Positions 16,223 to 24,147 of a DNA stretch of 64,000 nucleotides are shown piece after piece (the stretch's first letter is position 1; every line of letters begins with the position of its first letter). Position numbers and translations under genes: made by a program. The notes beneath the pieces were generated by a model, which saw only the letters and a program-made list of their open reading frames with translations, was not told the origin of the DNA and did not search any database. Origin of the DNA: Szabonella sp046295215 (lineage in GTDB: Bacteria; Pseudomonadota; Alphaproteobacteria; Rhodobacterales; Rhodobacteraceae); assembly GCA_046295215.1 (NCBI GenBank), contig JBKBNP010000008.1:1-64000 (forward strand). Direction: 5' to 3'.

Positions 16223-16573
16223 TCCGGATAGCAGTTAAACAGGAAAGGCGAGGACGAGAGAAAGACGCCAGTTCATACCGATCCGGCGATCTTGTTGGTG
16301 CTTTGGTACATCCGATTTCTGAGCCGATAGCTCCTCGAGGCAGACCCAGGGGACAGATTTGAAAGACCGCTTTCCAATGTTTTGTAGGAGCTGTTTCGAT
16401 CAGTGGATGTCCGCTCGCCGCCCTCCACTTCGGTGGTGCGGCGACCGCGAAGGAACCCAAGCCCGCGCAGTGAACGGTGGAAAGGTCCCGGATAGCTGAC
16501 TCGCGAATCTTGTGAGCGAGCGACGGCATTCCAGAGCCAGGCTGGGAACCTTTCTTCAGGTTGCGAACACAAG
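16223..16573. other. Intergenic stretch after the FAH gene, no gene supported
   Basis: These 351 bases contain short open frames on the minus strand but no ribosome binding site, recognisable protein motif, RNA gene or duplication of the nearby tRNA 3' end. Composition is lower in GC than the core genes to the right. It is probably degraded accessory DNA between the sugar locus and the helicase fragment. Confidence 0.5.
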
Positions 16574-17251
16574 TCATTTTGTGGACCCGGTGTTCGGATA
16601 CGCTTTAGCTTTGTTACTTTCAAACAAAGATTTGGCACTAGGTCCGAGGCGAATGGCGTCTCGGACGTCTGCGGCCTTCATGTCGAGCGCCCGGAAGACA
16701 TCACCAACCTTGGCAACAGCTTCGATACGCTCGAAGTGACCACCGCAGTTTTCGGCATAGTCGGCCAACCCCACCAGCTTCGGCAAAGAGTCGGCTAAGA
16801 ATTGTCCGTGAGGGTCGACAATGTGCGCCCGCGCGGTTCCGTCTTCGCTAGTGGCAAAGAAGATGAAGTCGGGCCGCATGATGGTTTCTTGCCCGTATTC
16901 CGGGTAGGTTATGCCCAGCGACTCCGGGCTGGCGGATGATGGGTTGCGATACCATGCCAAGAAACCGTCGCGCTGGGCTTCCTTGGTCAGCACTTCCAGT
17001 TCCCAAGAATTGAACGCGGCAGGGAACTTGCCGTTTTCGTCGCAAAGCAAGTGATGATCGATAAGTGGCAACGCCTGTTCGGTCCCGTCTTCCTTGACTT
17101 CCACAGTCGGCTGCAAGCTGTTGCGCGGCATAGCCAGCGACACGTCAAGGGGATTGGCACTCAGTTCCCGCAATTTGCGGTAGACGTCCTTACGCTCGTC
17201 ACTCAGGGTCTTGATTGCGGCCTCGTGGGCGGTTAGCCATTCGTTTGCTAG
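16574..17251 (-). pseudogene. C-terminal fragment of a large helicase/nuclease (type III restriction-like)
   Basis: About 225 residues without a credible start codon. The segment FLAWYRNPSSAS, then MRPDFIFFATSEDG and AHIVDPHGQFLADSLPKL, resembles the C-terminal PD-(D/E)XK-type nuclease region of DEAD/DEAH helicase-nucleases related to type III restriction subunits: Asp in RPDFIFF and the IVDPHG strand. The helicase motor and everything upstream are missing. The homologous part appears to begin near 17251, directly against an integrase fragment on the other strand, so a deletion probably joined the two. A remnant of a defence system or island cargo is likely. The family call is tentative. Confidence 0.6.
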
Positions 17252-17266
17252 CAAGGGAATACACCC

Positions 17267-17488
17267 ATGGCCGAAGCAAAGGCAACGCCACACGAGATAA
17301 TGGCCGTCACCGGCCACAAGACGCTTGCCGAAGTTGAGCGTTACACCGCGTCAGCCTTGCGCGAAGAGATGGCAGATTCCGCCTTCGCAAAGCTGCTTTC
17401 CCGGCCAAACCGGGAACAAACGGTGGTGAACCTTTCCCATAGGTTCGCCATAAATTCCCCTAAAGATATGAAAACGAAAGGAAAATAG
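17267..17488 (+). pseudogene. C-terminal fragment of a tyrosine recombinase (phage-type integrase)
   Basis: The 73-residue frame encodes TPHEIMAVTGHKTLAEVERYT, which holds the conserved GH(K) box and the catalytic tyrosine (ERYT) of tyrosine recombinases. The upstream Arg and HxxR boxes and the DNA-binding arms are absent. The fragment ends 8 bases from the 3' end of the adjacent tRNA gene, the usual position for an integrase of a tRNA-inserted element. It is too short to be active. Confidence 0.75.
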
Positions 17489-17496
17489 ATGGAGTT

Positions 17497-17573
17497 TGGT
17501 AGGCCCGGAGGGACTCGAACCCCCAACCAAGGCGTTATGAGCGCCCTGCTCTGACCAGTTGAGCTACAGGCCC
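17497..17573 (-). tRNA. tRNA with CAT anticodon, probably tRNA-Ile2 (lysidine-modified)
   Basis: The minus strand reads GGGCCTGTAGCTC at the 5' end, an anticodon arm GCGCT-CAT-AACGC, a T arm GGGGGTTCGAGTCCC and an encoded CCA. The acceptor stem is 7 bp with a G-T at 1-72, so it is not the initiator. The TTGGT variable loop and stem composition look more like the minor isoleucine tRNA that TilS converts to read AUA than like elongator tRNA-Met, but this cannot be settled by eye. It marks the boundary between accessory and core DNA. Confidence 0.88.
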
Positions 17574-17661
17574 GGCCTGTGCCATGGGGTGCCAGAGCGG
17601 GGCGGCTGCGTCAAGGGTGGGGTGGATGCTGCGGGGTGATTTTGCACCCCCTCAACGGCGG

Positions 17662-19995
17662 TCATTCGCCATAGGGCACCCAGACGGTTTTCACCTCGGT
17701 TGCAGCGCGCAGGAAGGGCGCGCCTTCGGCCTGCTCCCAGTCCGTTGTGCGGCCATGGTTGACCCATGTGCGCTTGAGGTTGCCAGCCGCCGACGCCTCC
17801 ACCCGCGCCGAAAGATCAGTGGAGGAAAAACACCACAGCGCATCGAGATCCAGATGGGAGGCCAGCACCGGCGCAAGATCGACGTGACTGCCGGTCACGA
17901 TGTTGACGACACCGCCGGGCAGGTCGGAGGTGTCGAGGATCTGATAGAGATCGGTGGCGGCAAGGGGGGCGGCCTCGGACGGCACGATCACCACGCGGTT
18001 GCCCATGGCGATCAGCGGCGCCATCAGGGAGACAAAGCCCAGAAGCGGCGCCTCATCGGGGCAGACGGCCCCCACCACACCGACAGGTTCGTTCATCGCC
18101 AGTGCCACGCCTCGGATCGGGGCGGGCTTCACCCGTCCTTCAAACTTGTCGGCCCAGGCTGCATAGGTGAACAGCCGCGCGATCGACGCCTCGACCTCGG
18201 CGCGCCCATCCTTGCCGGTCATGTCTTTCAGCCGCCCCGCAAATTCATCCATGCGGGCGGAAAGGTTCTCGGCGATGTAATAGATCACCTGCGCACGCAG
18301 ATGGGCGGAGGCCGTGGCCCAGCCTTTCGCGGCATGGGCGGCCTCCACCGCGTTGCGGATGTCCTTGCGGTTGCCAAGACCGACATGGCCCAGAAGCCGC
18401 CCCTTGGGCGACCAGACAGCGCGGGAATAGCCGCTGTCGGGGCGGGCCTGTTTTCCGCCGATATGGAGTTTGGCGGTGCGGTCGATGCCGTCAACCTGCG
18501 GGGTGGCAGGGGCCGGGACGGGTTCGATCCGGTTCAGGCGCTTGGCCTTATCGCGCGGGCGCAGATAGGCCAGCAGTCCCTCCCACCCGCCTTCGCGGCC
18601 AAACCCGCTGTCGCGCACCCCGCCGAAGCCGGCGGCGGCGTCGAAAAGGTTGGTCGCATTGACCCAGACCACCCCGGCGCGCACCTTCGGCGCCATATCC
18701 AGCGCGAGGTTCACATTCTCGGTCCAGATCGAGGCCGCAAGGCCATATTTCGTGTTGTTGGCCAACTCCACCGCCTCGGCAGGCGTGCGGAAGGTCATGG
18801 ACACGAGGACGGGGCCGAACACCTCCTCCTGCATCAGGGGGGAGGCGGCGGAAAGGCCGGTGATGAGCGTGGGCGGATAGAAGCAGCCCGCAGGCAGCGG
18901 GCAAGCGGCGCGGTGAAGCTCACCCTCCGACGCCTCCACCATGGCGGTGATGCGGGCCAGATGCGCCGGGTCCACGATGGCGCCCACGTCGATGCATTTG
19001 TCCAACGGGTCGCCCAGGCGCAGACCATCCATCCGGGTTTTCAGCTTCGCATGGAAACGGTCGGCCACGCCTTCCTGCACCAGAAGGCGGGAGCCTGCGC
19101 AGCAGACCTGCCCGCCGTTGAACCAGATCGCATCGACAAGGCCTTCCACGGCGGAATCGAGATCGGCGTCATCGAACACGATATAGGGGGATTTGCCGCC
19201 CAACTCGAGGGTCAGGGCCTTGCCGGTGCCCGCAGTCGCAGCACGGATCTTGCGGCCCACATCCGTCGATCCGGTGAAGGCGATCTTGTCCACGCCGGGA
19301 TGGGCCACCAGCGCCGCCCCGGTGTCGCCATCCCCCGTCACGATGTTCAGAACGCCCCTGGGCAGACCGGCCTCGCGGCTGATTTCAGCAAACAGGAGCG
19401 CCGTGAGCGGCGTCCATTCGGCGGGTTTCAGCACCACCGTATTGCCCGCCGCCAGCGCAGGGGCGACCTTCCACGCCAGCATCAGCAGCGGAAAGTTCCA
19501 CGGGATCACCGCGCCGCAAACACCCAAGGGGCCCATCCCCGGCTGTTCGCTGGCCAGGAGTTGCGCCAGACCCGCGTGATAGTAGAAATGCCGCGCCACC
19601 AGCGGCAAGTCGATGTCGCGGCTTTCGCGGATCGGCTTGCCGCTGTCGAGCGTTTCCAGTACCGCCAGCAGGCGCGCATGTTTCTGCGCCAGCCGCGCCA
19701 GCGCATAGAGGATCTGCGCGCGCCGATGCCCCGGCAGCGCGGCCCATTTCGGCTGCGCGCGGCGCGCGGCGGCCACGGCGGCGTCAATATCCCTGGCCGA
19801 ACCTTGCGTGACCTGCGCCAGCGCCTGCCCGCTGGCGGGGGCGCGCGTCTCGAAAGTCTCACCCGGTTTGGTGAAGGTGCCGTCGATGTAATGGCCAAAG
19901 CGGCCTTCATGGCGGGCGATCCAGTCGAAGGCCTCGGTTGCGGCCTCGGGGGCGGGGCCATAGCTCATGGCGTCGAAAATGTCGCGAATGGTCAT
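17662..19995 (-). CDS. Aldehyde dehydrogenase 16 (two-domain ALDH16 family)
   Basis: At 777 residues this is a fusion of a full ALDH domain with a second incomplete one. Residues about 30-490 hold the NAD-binding PWNFPLLMLAWK, GSTDVGRKI, the general base LELGGKSP and the nucleophile in GGQVCCAGSRL. From about 495 a second ALDH-like domain runs to the end with NEPVGVVGAVCPDE, but the nucleophile position reads WCFSSTDL. This matches bacterial ALDH16, one of which (from Loktanella) has a known structure. The start at 19995 lies 3 bases past the stop of deoC. Acetaldehyde from deoxyribose-phosphate cleavage is a plausible substrate. Confidence 0.9.
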   Translation of the reverse strand: MTIRDIFDAMSYGPAPEAATEAFDWIARHEGRFGHYIDGTFTKPGETFETRAPASGQALAQVTQGSARDIDAAVAAARRAQPKWAALPGHRRAQILYALARLAQKHARLLAVLETLDSGKPIRESRDIDLPLVARHFYYHAGLAQLLASEQPGMGPLGVCGAVIPWNFPLLMLAWKVAPALAAGNTVVLKPAEWTPLTALLFAEISREAGLPRGVLNIVTGDGDTGAALVAHPGVDKIAFTGSTDVGRKIRAATAGTGKALTLELGGKSPYIVFDDADLDSAVEGLVDAIWFNGGQVCCAGSRLLVQEGVADRFHAKLKTRMDGLRLGDPLDKCIDVGAIVDPAHLARITAMVEASEGELHRAACPLPAGCFYPPTLITGLSAASPLMQEEVFGPVLVSMTFRTPAEAVELANNTKYGLAASIWTENVNLALDMAPKVRAGVVWVNATNLFDAAAGFGGVRDSGFGREGGWEGLLAYLRPRDKAKRLNRIEPVPAPATPQVDGIDRTAKLHIGGKQARPDSGYSRAVWSPKGRLLGHVGLGNRKDIRNAVEAAHAAKGWATASAHLRAQVIYYIAENLSARMDEFAGRLKDMTGKDGRAEVEASIARLFTYAAWADKFEGRVKPAPIRGVALAMNEPVGVVGAVCPDEAPLLGFVSLMAPLIAMGNRVVIVPSEAAPLAATDLYQILDTSDLPGGVVNIVTGSHVDLAPVLASHLDLDALWCFSSTDLSARVEASAAGNLKRTWVNHGRTTDWEQAEGAPFLRAATEVKTVWVPYGE

Positions 19996-19998
19996 GGA

Positions 19999-21003
19999 TC
20001 ACCCCATCGGATGGCGGTTGGCCGCCGAGTAATTGCCGGAAATGTGGTGGTCGAGTTGTCGCTCGATATCCCCCAGCAGGCTCGACGCGCCGAAGCGGAA
20101 CAGGTCCGGCTGGCACCAGGGCAGGCCCAGTTCATCCCGCATCAGGCTGAGATAGACCAGCGCATCCTTGGCCTTGGAAATCCCGCCTGCGGGTTTGTAG
20201 CCGACCTTCCAGCCGGTGCGCGCCTCATAGTCGCGGATCGCGCGGATCATGGTCAGGCTGACGGGAAGGGTTGCGTTCACACCTTCCTTGCCGGTCGAGG
20301 TCTTGATGAAATCGGCGCCCGCCATCATGCAGACAAGCGACGCCCGCGCGACATTGCGCAACGTGCCAAGCTCCCCCGTCGCAAGGATCGCCTTGACATG
20401 GGCCGCCCCGCAGGCCGCGCGCATTTCCGCCATTTCATCGTAAAGGGCTTGCCAGTTGCCGGTCAGCACATGGCGGCGGGAAATCACGATGTCGATTTCC
20501 CGCGCGCCTGCCGCGACGCTCTCGCCGATCTCGGCAATGCGCAGGTGGAAGGGGGACAGCCCCGCCGGAAAGCCGGTCGAAACGGCGGCCACCGGGATGC
20601 CCGACCCTTCCAGCGCGCGCACCGCCGCCTCCACCATCTCGTGATAGACGCAGACCGCACCGACTGTCAGCCCCGTCATGCCCAGCCGATCGAGAATATC
20701 CGCCCGCACCGGCGCGCGCGCCTTGGCACAGAGTCGGCGCACCCGGCCCTCCGTATCGTCGCCCGACAGGGTGGTGAGGTCGATGAGGCTGATCGCCTTG
20801 CACAGCCATGCCGCCTGATGGTCCTTCTTGACCGAGCGCCGCCCCGGCAGGCTGGCCGCGCGCCGTTCAATGGCGGATGTATTGGCCTGCACACCCGCCA
20901 CCCAGTCGAGATCCAGCGGCAGACCCGCATTGCGCGGACGGGCCGTCTGCGGCAGGGTCTGCACCGCGCCCGCACTTCTTGTCATGGTCCCCGTTTCAGC
21001 CAT
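19999..21003 (-). CDS. deoC: Deoxyribose-phosphate aldolase, long form
   Basis: The 334-residue enzyme splits 2-deoxy-D-ribose 5-phosphate into glyceraldehyde 3-phosphate and acetaldehyde. Landmarks are LIDLTTLSGDD, VCVYHEMV, the VKAILATGELG strand and the Schiff-base lysine in FIKTSTGKEGVNA. It is longer than E. coli DeoC (259 residues) because of an N-terminal extension, as in eukaryote-type DERA. GGAGG lies 5 bases before the ATG at 21003. It is followed after 3 bases by the ALDH16 gene, implying conversion of acetaldehyde to acetate. The phosphorylase deoD is 9.5 kb away. Confidence 0.95.
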   Translation of the reverse strand: MAETGTMTRSAGAVQTLPQTARPRNAGLPLDLDWVAGVQANTSAIERRAASLPGRRSVKKDHQAAWLCKAISLIDLTTLSGDDTEGRVRRLCAKARAPVRADILDRLGMTGLTVGAVCVYHEMVEAAVRALEGSGIPVAAVSTGFPAGLSPFHLRIAEIGESVAAGAREIDIVISRRHVLTGNWQALYDEMAEMRAACGAAHVKAILATGELGTLRNVARASLVCMMAGADFIKTSTGKEGVNATLPVSLTMIRAIRDYEARTGWKVGYKPAGGISKAKDALVYLSLMRDELGLPWCQPDLFRFGASSLLGDIERQLDHHISGNYSAANRHPMG

Positions 21004-21100
21004 CGCATCCTCCGCGCCGCACTCCGCGCAAGGCTTGCATGGGGCGCGGGATCAGCGCAAGCCGCCCATCGTCCCGGTGCGTCCGTTTTTTACCGACAGG

Positions 21101-21511
21101 TCAGGATTTCGCTTTGCCCTGCCCGGAGGGATCGGTCATCACCGGCTCCACCGGGCGGTCGGCTTCGGTGAAGGTTGCCCATTTCTGGCCGTTTTGAGCC
21201 TCTGGCAGCGTTTCTGCATCGCGATTGCGGTGCAGATAGGCCTTGGCAATGAAATTTGCGATGATGGGTGCAGTCAGAAAAAGGAAAAGGGTAATCATCA
21301 GCTCCTGCCCGCTGACCGTCCCGTTGAATACCCAGAAATAGGTCATGGAGGCAATCAGCACGCCGCCCACCCCCAGCGTGGTGGCCTTGGTCGGCGCATG
21401 CAGGCGCGTCATCGTATCAGGCAGGCGCACCAGCCCGAACGACCCCACGATGCCGAACACCCCCGCCATGACCAGCAGAGCCGATATCAGATATTCCGCG
21501 ATCTGTTCCAT
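21101..21511 (-). CDS. phaG: Monovalent cation/proton antiporter subunit G
   Basis: The 136-residue last gene of the Pha/Mnh antiporter operon has three hydrophobic helices and the subunit G signature GSFGLVRLPDTMTRLHAPTKATTLG. The C-terminal 40 residues are polar and probably cytoplasmic. In the Mrp/Mnh/Pha complex, subunit G is a small membrane component needed for assembly and K+/Na+ efflux. It starts 12 bases after phaF. Confidence 0.92.
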   Translation of the reverse strand: MEQIAEYLISALLVMAGVFGIVGSFGLVRLPDTMTRLHAPTKATTLGVGGVLIASMTYFWVFNGTVSGQELMITLFLFLTAPIIANFIAKAYLHRNRDAETLPEAQNGQKWATFTEADRPVEPVMTDPSGQGKAKS

Positions 21512-21523
21512 CTGCCGCCCCCT

Positions 21524-21793
21524 TTATTCGATGATGTCGCCACGCAGGATGAACTTGCAATAGGCGACGGTGGACACGAAGCCGGTCATCGCAAACAGAA
21601 GGGCCGCCTGAAAGTAAAGCCCGGTGTCGATGGACATGCCGTAAAGAATAATCAGCGCGATCATGTTGATGACCATGGTGTCAAGCGCCAGCACACGCTC
21701 GATCACCCCCGGCCCGGTGAACACGCGCCAGAGATTGAACAGCAGGCCAAGGCCGAAGCAGCCGAAGGCAAAGGTCATGGCATGGGCGATCAT
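21524..21793 (-). CDS. phaF: Monovalent cation/proton antiporter subunit F
   Basis: An 89-residue protein with three transmembrane helices. VFTGPGVIERVLALDTMVINMIAL is the usual MnhF core; the final helix ends AYCKFILRGDIIE. I start it at the ATG at 21793, which overlaps the phaE stop by four bases (ATGA); longer in-frame upstream extensions would overrun phaE. The length equals that of the family. Confidence 0.92.
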   Translation of the reverse strand: MIAHAMTFAFGCFGLGLLFNLWRVFTGPGVIERVLALDTMVINMIALIILYGMSIDTGLYFQAALLFAMTGFVSTVAYCKFILRGDIIE

Positions 21794-22281
21794 TCGAAGA
21801 TCCTCATCAACCGGGCCTCGTAGCGCGACTTGATCTGGTCGCGCACCCCGTCCGGATCGGGGGCATGGAGGCAATGGACAAGCAGCGTCCGCCCGTCGGC
21901 GGACATGTCGGAGGTGACGGTGCCGGGCGTCATGGTGATCGTGCCGGCCAGGACCGTGATCGCCTCGGGCGTGCGCAGGTCGAGCGGCACGGTGATCCAG
22001 GCCGGGCGCAGCCTGCTGTTGGGCATGAACAGCACGATGCGCGCGACAATGAAGTTGGACATAACGATGTCGAACATCACCACCAGAATATAGCCGATCA
22101 CCGCCGGAAAATTGCGGATTTTCGGGCTGTTGGGCCAATAGGGCGCGGTCACGATCGGGATGATCGTCCCGACGATGATGGCAAAGACCAGCGAACCGAG
22201 CTTGGCCTGATTGACCAGCAGCATCCAGCCAATGATCAGGAGAAGTGTGAGAAACGGATGAGGAAAGAGCCTGCGCAGCAT
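21790..22281 (-). CDS. phaE: Monovalent cation/proton antiporter subunit E
   Basis: 163 residues with two N-terminal helices (PFLTLLLIIGWMLLV, LGSLVFAIIVGTIIPIV), a third near YILVVMFDIVMSNFIVA, and a cytoplasmic tail with the MnhE features TPEAITVLAGTITMTPGTVT and LLVHCLHA. It follows phaD by 3 bases. Subunit E is essential for activity of Mrp-type complexes. Confidence 0.92.
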   Translation of the reverse strand: MLRRLFPHPFLTLLLIIGWMLLVNQAKLGSLVFAIIVGTIIPIVTAPYWPNSPKIRNFPAVIGYILVVMFDIVMSNFIVARIVLFMPNSRLRPAWITVPLDLRTPEAITVLAGTITMTPGTVTSDMSADGRTLLVHCLHAPDPDGVRDQIKSRYEARLMRIFE

Positions 22282-22284
22282 GTC

Positions 22285-23796
22285 TTACTCCTCCCTGCCG
22301 GTCAGCACCGACTCGATATAGGGCGTGCGGGCGAAAAGTTCTTCCGCGACGGTGTCGAACCAGCCTATCAGCGGCCCGGCGGCGAGCGTCAGCACCACCA
22401 GTGCCGCCAGCATGGCAAAGACCATGGCGAAGCCGAGCCCGTCCGGGCGGGCCTCCGGTTCGGTCGTCTCGGAAATGGCATGGCACTTCCAGAACACCGT
22501 GGAACCTGCCCGCGCAAAGCCCACCACGATAACCAGCGATGTCGCGAGGATCACCGTCCAGATCAGCGCCATCTGATCCCCGCGGGTCGCATCCATCACC
22601 AGCAGCTTGCCGAGAAAGCCCGAGAGCGGCGGCATTCCGGCCATGGCGATGGCCGCGCCGAAGAACAGCGCCGCCAGAAGCCCGCTTTGCCCGAAACGAG
22701 GCAGGACGCGGTCAAGCCCGTCCGATCCGCGCCGGGTCAGAACCATATCCGCAACCATGAACAGCACGGCCCCGGCAATGGTGGAATGGACCATGTAGTA
22801 AAGTGCGGCGGCAAGGCCCTGCGGGGTGAAGGTTGCGATTGCGATGAAGAGCGTGCCCATGGAGGCGATGCCCGCAAAGGCCGCAAGCCGCGCAAGACCC
22901 GAGGCCCCCAGCACCCCCAGAGCGCCCACAACCAGTGTGACAAGTGCCGCCGGCATCAACAGATCGGCAAAGAGCGTTCCCGTCGCCTCTGCACCGTCGG
23001 GAAAGACCAGCGTGAACACGCGGATCACCGCATAGGCGCCCACCTTGGTCATGATCGCGAACAGCGCCGCCACGGGGCCGGGCGCAAAACCATAGGTGGC
23101 GGGCAGCCAGAATTGCAGCGGCACCAGCGCGCCCTTGACCGCAAAGACCAGCAACAGCAGCACCGCGCCCACCCGCAACAGCGCCAAATCGCCTGCGGGC
23201 AAGTCGGCCACCTTCACCGCCATATCGGCCATGTTCAGCGTGCCGGTGACGGCGTAGAGCGTGGCCAGTGCAAAGAGGAACAGGGTCGAGCCCAGAAGGT
23301 TGTAGGCGACATATTGCACGCCCGCCTTCAGCCGCGCGCCCCCGCCGCCATGGATCATCAGACCATAGCTTGCGATCAGGAGGATCTCGAAGAACACGAA
23401 GAGGTTGAAGGCGTCGCCGGTCAGGAAGGCGCCGCAGACCCCCATCAACTGGAACTGGAAGAGCGCGTGGAAATGCTTGCCGCGCGCGTCCCAGCCGGTG
23501 CCGATGGCATAAAGCTGCACCCCAAGCGCCAGCACGGCGGTCAGCAGCACCATGGTCGCGGCCAGCTTGTCCAGCACAAGGACAATGCCGAAAGGGGCCG
23601 GCCAGTTGCCGAGGAAATAGGTCTCGGGCGGGTTGCCATGGGCCATGACCAACAGCACCGCCGAAATGGCGACAAGCGCCGCCGTGCCGAGCGTGGAAAA
23701 GATGCGTTGCAGGCCAAGGTCATGCCGCATCGCCAGCACGATGAAGGGGGCCAGCAGCGCGGGCAGGATGACGGGGGCGATGATCCAGTGGTTCAC
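22285..23796 (-). CDS. phaD: Monovalent cation/proton antiporter subunit D
   Basis: The 503-residue protein is homologous to the proton-pumping subunits of complex I (NuoM/NuoN type). It has about fourteen helices, with the conserved Glu in the fifth-helix region (FVFFEILLIASYGL) and the lysine-bearing VFAVKGALVPLQFWLPATYGFAPGPVAALFAIMTKVG block. It forms one of the two large ion-translocating modules of the antiporter. Its start overlaps the end of phaC by four bases. Confidence 0.94.
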   Translation of the reverse strand: MNHWIIAPVILPALLAPFIVLAMRHDLGLQRIFSTLGTAALVAISAVLLVMAHGNPPETYFLGNWPAPFGIVLVLDKLAATMVLLTAVLALGVQLYAIGTGWDARGKHFHALFQFQLMGVCGAFLTGDAFNLFVFFEILLIASYGLMIHGGGGARLKAGVQYVAYNLLGSTLFLFALATLYAVTGTLNMADMAVKVADLPAGDLALLRVGAVLLLLVFAVKGALVPLQFWLPATYGFAPGPVAALFAIMTKVGAYAVIRVFTLVFPDGAEATGTLFADLLMPAALVTLVVGALGVLGASGLARLAAFAGIASMGTLFIAIATFTPQGLAAALYYMVHSTIAGAVLFMVADMVLTRRGSDGLDRVLPRFGQSGLLAALFFGAAIAMAGMPPLSGFLGKLLVMDATRGDQMALIWTVILATSLVIVVGFARAGSTVFWKCHAISETTEPEARPDGLGFAMVFAMLAALVVLTLAAGPLIGWFDTVAEELFARTPYIESVLTGREE

Positions 23797-24146
23797 TTGC
23801 GGACCTCCGGGTCGTCGCTGTTTTCGTCGTCAAGGTCGATCCGGTCGGACCCGGTATCGAGAAAGGCCCCCAGCGACATCATCACCACCACCGCCGTCAT
23901 GCCGAAGCTGATGACGATGGCCGTCAGCACCAGCGCCTGTGTCAGCGGGTCGGCATAGCCCGTCGCCTCGTCGCGCAGGATCGGCGGCAGGCCGATGCTG
24001 AGCCGCCCCGAGGCGAAGAGGAACACATTGACCGCATAGGTCAGCAGCGCGATGCCCACGATCACCGGAAAACTGCGCTGGCGCAGGATCAGGTAGATGC
24101 CGCAGGCGGTCATGACACCGATGGCGGAGGCGACGAGAAGTTCCAT
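23793..24146 (-). CDS. phaC: Monovalent cation/proton antiporter subunit C
   Basis: 117 residues, homologous to NuoK and MnhC: three helices with GIYLILRQRSFPVIVGIALLTYAVN and DPLTQALVLTAIVISFGMTAV, then an acidic hydrophilic C-terminal tail. It begins one base after the phaAB stop and overlaps phaD, as expected for this tightly packed operon. The symbol phaC here means the antiporter subunit, not polyhydroxyalkanoate synthase. Confidence 0.92.
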   Translation of the reverse strand: MELLVASAIGVMTACGIYLILRQRSFPVIVGIALLTYAVNVFLFASGRLSIGLPPILRDEATGYADPLTQALVLTAIVISFGMTAVVVMMSLGAFLDTGSDRIDLDDENSDDPEVRK

Positions 24147-24147
24147 G

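Noticed and set aside
16059..16638. Minus-strand open frames spanning the end of the FAH gene and the following gap
   Set aside because: They overlap a clear enzyme gene on the other strand, lack ribosome binding sites, and show no motif.
16223..17573. Second copy of the tRNA 3' end marking the far attachment site of the island
   Set aside because: I looked for the T-arm/acceptor sequence in the adjacent accessory DNA and did not find it. If present it lies beyond the left edge.
17584..21171. Very long open frame (nearly 1200 codons) on the plus strand opposite ALDH16 and deoC
   Set aside because: It is antisense to two well-supported enzymes. High GC third positions remove stop codons from the complementary frame, and the product is a His/Arg/Gly-rich low-complexity sequence.
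21865..23958. Open frame of about 700 codons opposite the pha antiporter genes
   Set aside because: Antisense to phaE, phaD and phaC. The hypothetical product is dominated by Gln, His, Arg and Gly and has no domain, typical of a mirror frame.
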